Below, piece after piece: positions 14,327-18,164 of a stretch of 18,164 bases of DNA (the stretch's first letter is position 1; each line of letters starts with the position of its first letter). A program made the position numbers and the translations under genes. The notes under the pieces are model-generated. The model was given only the letters and a program-made list of their open reading frames with translations. It ran no database searches and was not told the origin of the DNA. This stretch comes from an uncultured Roseburia sp. (lineage in GTDB: Bacteria; Bacillota; Clostridia; Lachnospirales; Lachnospiraceae), in assembly GCA_947652855.1 (NCBI GenBank), contig CANTEO010000052.1, positions 1 through 18,164 of the forward strand. The letters run 5' to 3'.

Positions 14327-15625
14327 TTATGACGACTTTTGAATCGCCTTAACGATTTCTGAAAGCTTCATCTTCGATCCGTACAGCAGCACGCCCACAC
14401 GGTAAATCTTCGCGGAGACATACCCGATCCCAACGACGGAGGCCACAAGTATCGCAATAGAAATCAGAATTTCATGCAGCGGCACCGTGCTCATGGCAAT
14501 TCTGGTAAACATCGCCATTGGGGACGTAAACGGCACATACGAGCAGACGCGCATCCAGATATTGTCAATGCCGCCGCCCGTCATAGAGAAAATCACCACC
14601 ATAAAGCCCGCGACAAACAGCAGCGTCAAAGGCATCACAGACGTATTGATGTCCTCCACCTTTGAGACCGTAGAGCCAATCGCGCCAAACAAAAACGCGT
14701 AGATTAAAAATCCAAGCACAAAGAAAATCAGCATATACGCCAAAAGCTCAAGCGGCATATCAAAGATATACGTGACAATCGCCACGTTCCCCCAATATCC
14801 TTTATTGAGGTTATAAAACAAAAATGCGGAGCCAAACACCGCCACAAGCTGAAGAAATCCCGCGGCGCAGCTCGCCAGCACTTTCCCAAACATCATGCTC
14901 ACCGGCTTTGCGCTCGTAATTAAAAGCTCCATCGCCCTAGAGCTTTTCTCCGTCGCGACATTGGTCGCCACCATCTGCCCATACAGCAAAATCACCAGAT
15001 ACAAGGCGAAAATCATGGCATAGGTATAAAAGAAATTCTTCATCTGATCCTTGCCCAAATTCTCCGTCTCATGGGTAATGACGACAGAAAGCACCTCCCC
15101 GGCGGCCTCTTCCTCTACGCCGCTCTTCATCAACGCGTCCATATAATGCAGGTTCTTTAAGGTTTCATCCACCGCTCCTGCCTTCGCGTCATACATGGAA
15201 AGATTGTTGACATAATATGTATACGACGTAAAGCCGTCCAGGACAAACGCGCATTCCGCCTCCCCAGAAGCCACCTTATCCTTCAGCACGCCCACGTCCT
15301 CCTGGGTAAGCACGACCTGATAGCCAGGGAACGTCTGCCCAAACGCCTCCCATGCCTTTTGCGCCTTCTCTTTTTCATCCACGCCTGTCACGGAAAGCAA
15401 AATCACTTCCCCGTCCCCCGCGACAACGGCGGAGTCACTCCCGGATTCCTCCATCCCTGCCACAATCTCCTCTGCGCCCCCGCCTTCCTCATTCGATCCT
15501 GTCAGGCGCGGGAAAAACATAATGACCGCAATCGCCGCCACCAAAAAAAGCGTAATTCCGGCAAACACTTTATTTTTAAGGTAATTCACCAACTCAAATT
15601 GAAAAATCGTGCCAAATTGTTTCAT
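14327..15625 (-). CDS. ABC-2 type transporter permease (NatB-like)
   Basis: Membrane half of an exporter, 432 aa. One N-terminal helix (about 20-38) is followed by an extracytoplasmic loop of some 165 residues, then five helices (about 203-222, 248-270, 292-315, 330-348 and 385-408). After the second helix comes the conserved cytosolic segment ATNVATEKSSRAMELLITSA (220-239), typical of NatB/YhaP-like permeases of the ABC2_membrane_3 group. The start ATG has AAGGAGG four bases upstream and lies nine bases after the ATPase stop. With the ATPase it would form an exporter for sodium, a peptide or a toxic compound; the substrate cannot be read from sequence. Confidence 0.93.
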   Translation of the reverse strand: MKQFGTIFQFELVNYLKNKVFAGITLFLVAAIAVIMFFPRLTGSNEEGGGAEEIVAGMEESGSDSAVVAGDGEVILLSVTGVDEKEKAQKAWEAFGQTFPGYQVVLTQEDVGVLKDKVASGEAECAFVLDGFTSYTYYVNNLSMYDAKAGAVDETLKNLHYMDALMKSGVEEEAAGEVLSVVITHETENLGKDQMKNFFYTYAMIFALYLVILLYGQMVATNVATEKSSRAMELLITSAKPVSMMFGKVLASCAAGFLQLVAVFGSAFLFYNLNKGYWGNVAIVTYIFDMPLELLAYMLIFFVLGFLIYAFLFGAIGSTVSKVEDINTSVMPLTLLFVAGFMVVIFSMTGGGIDNIWMRVCSYVPFTSPMAMFTRIAMSTVPLHEILISIAILVASVVGIGYVSAKIYRVGVLLYGSKMKLSEIVKAIQKSS

Positions 15626-15634
15626 GACGCCTCC

Positions 15635-16525
15635 TTAATTCTGCTCTTTTGCATACTCGACAAAAATATCATTCAATGACGGCTCAAACACCCGAACCTC
15701 ATCCAGGTCATACTTCTCCGTCAATGACCGCATCATGCCCTGCTTTTCCTCCACGGAGCCAAGCTTAATCAAAAGCTCCCTGCCTTCCCTCGCCGTGCAG
15801 CAGGAGCCTAAGTCTTTTCGAATCTCCTCTGCCTGCGGGGAGCGCACAATCAGCTTATCCCGCACATAATTGCGCTTAATTTCATAAATGTCGCCCTCTA
15901 AGACAAGGCTCCCCCCATTCAAAATCGCAATCCCATCGCAGAATTCCTCAATATAATTCATCTGATGGCTGGAAAACAGCACAATCTTCCCTTTGGCAAT
16001 CTCTTCCTTGACAATATCCTTCAACAGCATGGCGTTCACCGGATCCAGGCCGGAAAACGGCTCATCCAAAATAATGACCTGCGGATTATGAGCCAGCGCC
16101 GTCACCAGCTGAATCTTTTGCTGATTCCCTTTCGACAGGGTGTCCAGCCGCTTATTGCGGTGCTCCGACATACCCAGGCGGTCCAGCCAGCCGTCAATCG
16201 ACTTCACTGCCTCCGAGCGCTTCATGCCATGCAGCAGCGCAAAATATAAAAGCTGGTCGATAATCTTCTTCTTAGGATACAGGCCGCGCTCCTCCGGCAA
16301 ATAGCCAAGCCGCACCGCTTTATAGTCAATCGGCTTGCCATCCAGAAAAACGCCGCCCTCATTCGCGCCAAACACATCCATTAAAATGCGGATCGTCGTC
16401 GTCTTTCCGGCGCCGTTGCGCCCCAACAGGCCAAATGCCTTCCCGCTCTCCGCCGTAAAGGAAATCCCTTTCAGCACCTCTTTCTCTCCAAAGCTCTTCC
16501 ATATGTTTCTTAATTCTAGTTTCAT
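15635..16525 (-). CDS. ABC transporter ATP-binding protein (NatA/YhaQ-like)
   Basis: Cytosolic ATPase of the exporter, 296 aa. Walker A is GRNGAGKTT (35-43), signature LSKGNQQ (130-136), Walker B IILDEP (151-156) and the switch His is in SSHQMN (His187). The Q-loop position reads YLPEERGLYPKKK, the form usual in NatA/YhaQ-like proteins. A C-terminal domain of about 80 residues (DUF4162-like) ends in DEVRVFEPSLNDIFVEYAKE, typical of this class. The start ATG overlaps the CPBP protease stop as ATGA, and the permease gene follows after nine bases, so the three are one operon. Confidence 0.95.
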   Translation of the reverse strand: MKLELRNIWKSFGEKEVLKGISFTAESGKAFGLLGRNGAGKTTTIRILMDVFGANEGGVFLDGKPIDYKAVRLGYLPEERGLYPKKKIIDQLLYFALLHGMKRSEAVKSIDGWLDRLGMSEHRNKRLDTLSKGNQQKIQLVTALAHNPQVIILDEPFSGLDPVNAMLLKDIVKEEIAKGKIVLFSSHQMNYIEEFCDGIAILNGGSLVLEGDIYEIKRNYVRDKLIVRSPQAEEIRKDLGSCCTAREGRELLIKLGSVEEKQGMMRSLTEKYDLDEVRVFEPSLNDIFVEYAKEQN

Positions 16526-17502
16526 ACGACCTCCATTCTCTTATCTGCATGATTCGACCGCCCCGTTTGAAAAAAACACAGCGCAGCGATACCCGCCGCC
16601 AGCACAGCCGTCACGGCAAGCCCTCCTTCCAGGCCAAACGCCCCGCCGTTTATCAGCTCCCTTCCCGCCGTCATCTCCGAAGAGAACACGGTGCAGGACG
16701 TCGCAAGCCCGCTAACCCGAACCCCATAAATATTGCCCTGCGCCAGGTTCCAGACAGAATGCAGCGCGCCAATCAGCCAAATGTTCCCTGTCCGAAGAAA
16801 GCACAAAGAGGCGAATATCCCAAACAACACCAGGTTCACCATCGCAAGCGGCGTTAAGCCCGGATTGCCCAAATGCAGCGCGGCAAACGCGGCCGCATTG
16901 ACAAGCGCCGCCACCGCCATTGTGTTCCTGCGCCCCAAAGACACCATGAAATAGCCACGGCAAAGCATCTCCTCGGCCATCCCCTGAAACAGAAAGCCCA
17001 CTGCAAACAGCAAAAACATGGGCAGTGAAAACGCCTCCGGCGTAAACGACAGCTTCATGCTGCCCGTAACGACGCAAAGCAGCGCCGCTGCCGAAAACAG
17101 CAAAAGCCCAAACACAAGCCCTTTCCCATATTCCCTGGCCGCGCCCTCCCTCACAAATCCAAGCGACGTCATCTTCCGCTTCTGTATCAGCTTGCAGAAC
17201 AGGGCAACCACTAAAATCATGACAACTGTCACAAACAGCGACGCAATGACATAAGCGTCAGATCCCGTCACGCGCTCCACCAATTCCATTGCCCGCTCCA
17301 AATCGCCAGACAATGCCGCCCTCTGGTACTCCTGATCTCGCATCAGCATCACCGTCTGAACCGGAAGCAAAACCAACACTTCCCCCACAGTGCAGACAAA
17401 AAACACGGCCACAAAAACCAAAATCTCCAACACAAAATGAAGGCCCTTTTTCGCCTCCCTAGCCTCCAAAACAGCGTCTGGCGCCCGCAGCAGCGTTCCC
17501 AT
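16522..17502 (-). CDS. CPBP-family intramembrane metalloprotease (CAAX-like/Abi)
   Basis: Polytopic membrane protein of 326 aa from the ATG at 17502. The CPBP (PF02517) motifs are present in order: GMAEEMLCRGYF (Glu177, Glu178 and Arg182 of EExxxR), FAALHLGNPG (His210) and GALHSVWNLAQG (His248, Asn252 of HxxxN). About eight hydrophobic segments are visible. An N-terminal pair encloses a 50-residue loop (about 51-85) that most family members lack. An upstream frame open to 17577 would begin inside the promoter, so 17502, with AGGGAGG eleven bases away, is preferred. It is the first gene of the operon with the ABC exporter. CPBP proteins next to ABC-2 transporters are often linked to peptide maturation, self-immunity or membrane protein turnover; the role here is unproved. 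Confidence 0.9.
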   Translation of the reverse strand: MGTLLRAPDAVLEAREAKKGLHFVLEILVFVAVFFVCTVGEVLVLLPVQTVMLMRDQEYQRAALSGDLERAMELVERVTGSDAYVIASLFVTVVMILVVALFCKLIQKRKMTSLGFVREGAAREYGKGLVFGLLLFSAAALLCVVTGSMKLSFTPEAFSLPMFLLFAVGFLFQGMAEEMLCRGYFMVSLGRRNTMAVAALVNAAAFAALHLGNPGLTPLAMVNLVLFGIFASLCFLRTGNIWLIGALHSVWNLAQGNIYGVRVSGLATSCTVFSSEMTAGRELINGGAFGLEGGLAVTAVLAAGIAALCFFQTGRSNHADKRMEVV

Positions 17503-17580
17503 TAGCCATTCATCCTCCCTTCCAAAGCAGCCACAGGCGTTACGCCCTGCCGCAAAATGAATTGCATAAACTCCCATCAC

Positions 17581-17609
17581 ATGATAGCACAGGAGAATCC
17601 CTCATGCAA
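17581..17609 (-). promoter_or_regulatory. promoter for the CPBP/ABC/ferredoxin operon
   Basis: On the minus strand TTGCAT (17609-17604) and TATCAT (17586-17581) are 17 bases apart, with TGC before the -10 box. Transcription would start near 17574, giving a leader of about 70 bases. This placement rules against the possible start codons at 17580 and 17577 for the protease gene. Confidence 0.65.
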
Positions 17610-17653
17610 GAAGACGTATCTTACAGACAGATTGGCCGCCTGCTTTCTGTAGC

Positions 17654-17685
17654 ATTTTTGCCCTAAAATATTCCAAAGGCAAATG
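17654..17685 (-). other. stem-loop after the Ig-domain gene, without a U-tract
   Basis: CATTTGCC (17685-17678) can pair with GGCAAA and a following ATG (to 17654), with two unpaired A, around a loop of about 14 bases. It begins 12 bases past the stop codon. No run of T follows, so it is at best a poor terminator or an RNA 3' end. The rest of the 17503-17697 gap holds the CPBP operon promoter and leader. Confidence 0.3.
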
Positions 17686-17697
17686 TCTCATCAACGC

Positions 17698-18164
17698 TTA
17701 CGGAGACTTCTTTTTTGCTAAAATCCGATTCAGCTTCTTTGGCGCCACCGTCAGCAATACCGTCTCTTCCGCAGCCGCATATTCTCCATTCGCCGCAGCC
17801 GCAATCTGAATTTCCGTCACGCCACAGCCTTTTATCGTCACAAATCCCTCCTCATCCACAGAGGCAATCCTCGGATCCTTCACTTCATATGACAGCGCGC
17901 CGCCGCCATCTGCCCTTGCGCCAAGCAAAAACGCCTTATCGCCATACGCCTTTTGAACGTCATCTGCCAAAATCATCTGCATTCGCTTCGCCAGATCCCC
18001 CGCCTTGCCTGAAACGCCAGGCTTTTGCGGCTCCTTTGGCGTTCCCTCCGGCTCTTCTGGCGTTATCTCCGGTTCTTCCGCCCTCTCCCCCGGCTCCACT
18101 GGCGTCGCTTCCGGCTCTTCTGGCGTTATCTCCGGTTCTTCCGCCCTCTCCCCCGGCTCCACTG
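17698..18164 (-). CDS. C-terminal part of a secreted or surface protein with proline/glutamate repeats and a Big_2-like Ig domain (partial)
   Basis: The gene runs off the right edge; 155 C-terminal codons are visible, so any signal peptide, start and main domain are missing. Two copies of a 21-residue acidic repeat (VEPGERAEEPEITPEEPE plus ATP or GTP) form a stalk or linker, followed by KEPQKPGVSGKAGDL. The last 90 residues, with the pattern YGDKAFLLGARADGGGALSY, then VKDPRIASVDEEGFVTIKGCG, then a TEIQIAAAANGEYAAAEE to LTVAPKK stretch, look like a bacterial Ig-like domain (Big_2), common on clostridial surface proteins. No LPxTG or membrane anchor follows; the protein ends AKKKSP. The full function cannot be judged. 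Confidence 0.8.
   Translation of the reverse strand, partial: VEPGERAEEPEITPEEPEATPVEPGERAEEPEITPEEPEGTPKEPQKPGVSGKAGDLAKRMQMILADDVQKAYGDKAFLLGARADGGGALSYEVKDPRIASVDEEGFVTIKGCGVTEIQIAAAANGEYAAAEETVLLTVAPKKLNRILAKKKSP
18038..18163. repeat. 63-bp tandem repeat, two units visible
   Basis: Units at 18038-18100 and 18101-18163 are nearly identical, differing only in a few bases near the start of each unit (GTTCCCTCC against GTCGCTTCC). Each unit encodes 21 residues rich in Pro and Glu in the minus-strand protein. The array reaches the window edge, so more copies may follow. The close nucleotide identity suggests recent copy-number change. Confidence 0.9.

Noticed and set aside
17503..17580. Upstream start codons for the CPBP protease (GTG 17580, ATG 17577)
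   Set aside because: They fall at or before the predicted transcription start, lack a ribosome binding site and would add a non-hydrophobic, Cys-rich head not typical of the family.
18038..18163. CRISPR-like direct repeats
   Set aside because: The 63-bp units are contiguous without spacers and in frame within a coding region, so they are a coding tandem repeat.

Overview
The window looks like a chromosomal segment of a Gram-positive, low-to-mid GC clostridium, most likely Lachnospiraceae. The reasons are an S-box (SAM-I) riboswitch in front of metK, AGGAGG-type ribosome binding sites, a TetM-like translation GTPase, a PF04071 cysteine-rich small protein beside a one-cluster ferredoxin, and a Big_2-type surface domain of the kind common in that family. 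This assignment is inference from gene content. All sixteen protein genes lie on the minus strand, so transcription runs from high to low coordinates. I see no tRNA, rRNA, CRISPR array, insertion sequence or phage gene.

In the direction of transcription: (1) 18164-17698 is the C-terminal part of a secreted or surface protein with a 63-bp tandem repeat and a terminal Ig-like domain, cut by the window edge. (2) 17609-13768 is an operon with its own promoter: a CPBP intramembrane protease, an ABC ATPase, an ABC-2 permease (NatAB type), a cysteine-rich metal-binding protein and a ferredoxin, closed by a strong terminator. (3) 13687-12165 is metK with a SAM-I riboswitch and attenuator. (4) 12057-7757 starts at a promoter that sits inside the metK terminator and encodes a histidine kinase and response regulator (overlapping genes), a DUF2164 protein, an RluA-type pseudouridine synthase and an AI-2E/YtvI-type membrane protein. 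(5) 7712-103 starts at a sigma-A-like promoter: a membrane-anchored peptidoglycan amidase, a HEAT/THUMP-like RNA methyltransferase, a translation GTPase fused to a Rae1/YacP-type ribonuclease domain, a three-helix membrane protein of unknown family and a DnaQ-like exonuclease. (6) 66-38 is a clear promoter for a gene beyond the left edge.

The most interesting item is the 900-aa protein at 5248-2546. An EF-G/TetM-like ribosomal GTPase is joined to a NYN/PIN nuclease domain that strongly resembles Bacillus Rae1 (YacP), an enzyme that cuts mRNA in the ribosomal A site. It overlaps a membrane protein gene by four bases, and that gene overlaps or abuts a DEDD-family exonuclease. A methyltransferase and a pseudouridine synthase lie upstream. 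Together they suggest an RNA or ribosome quality-control neighbourhood. Second in interest is the nested promoter and terminator between metK and the kinase gene.
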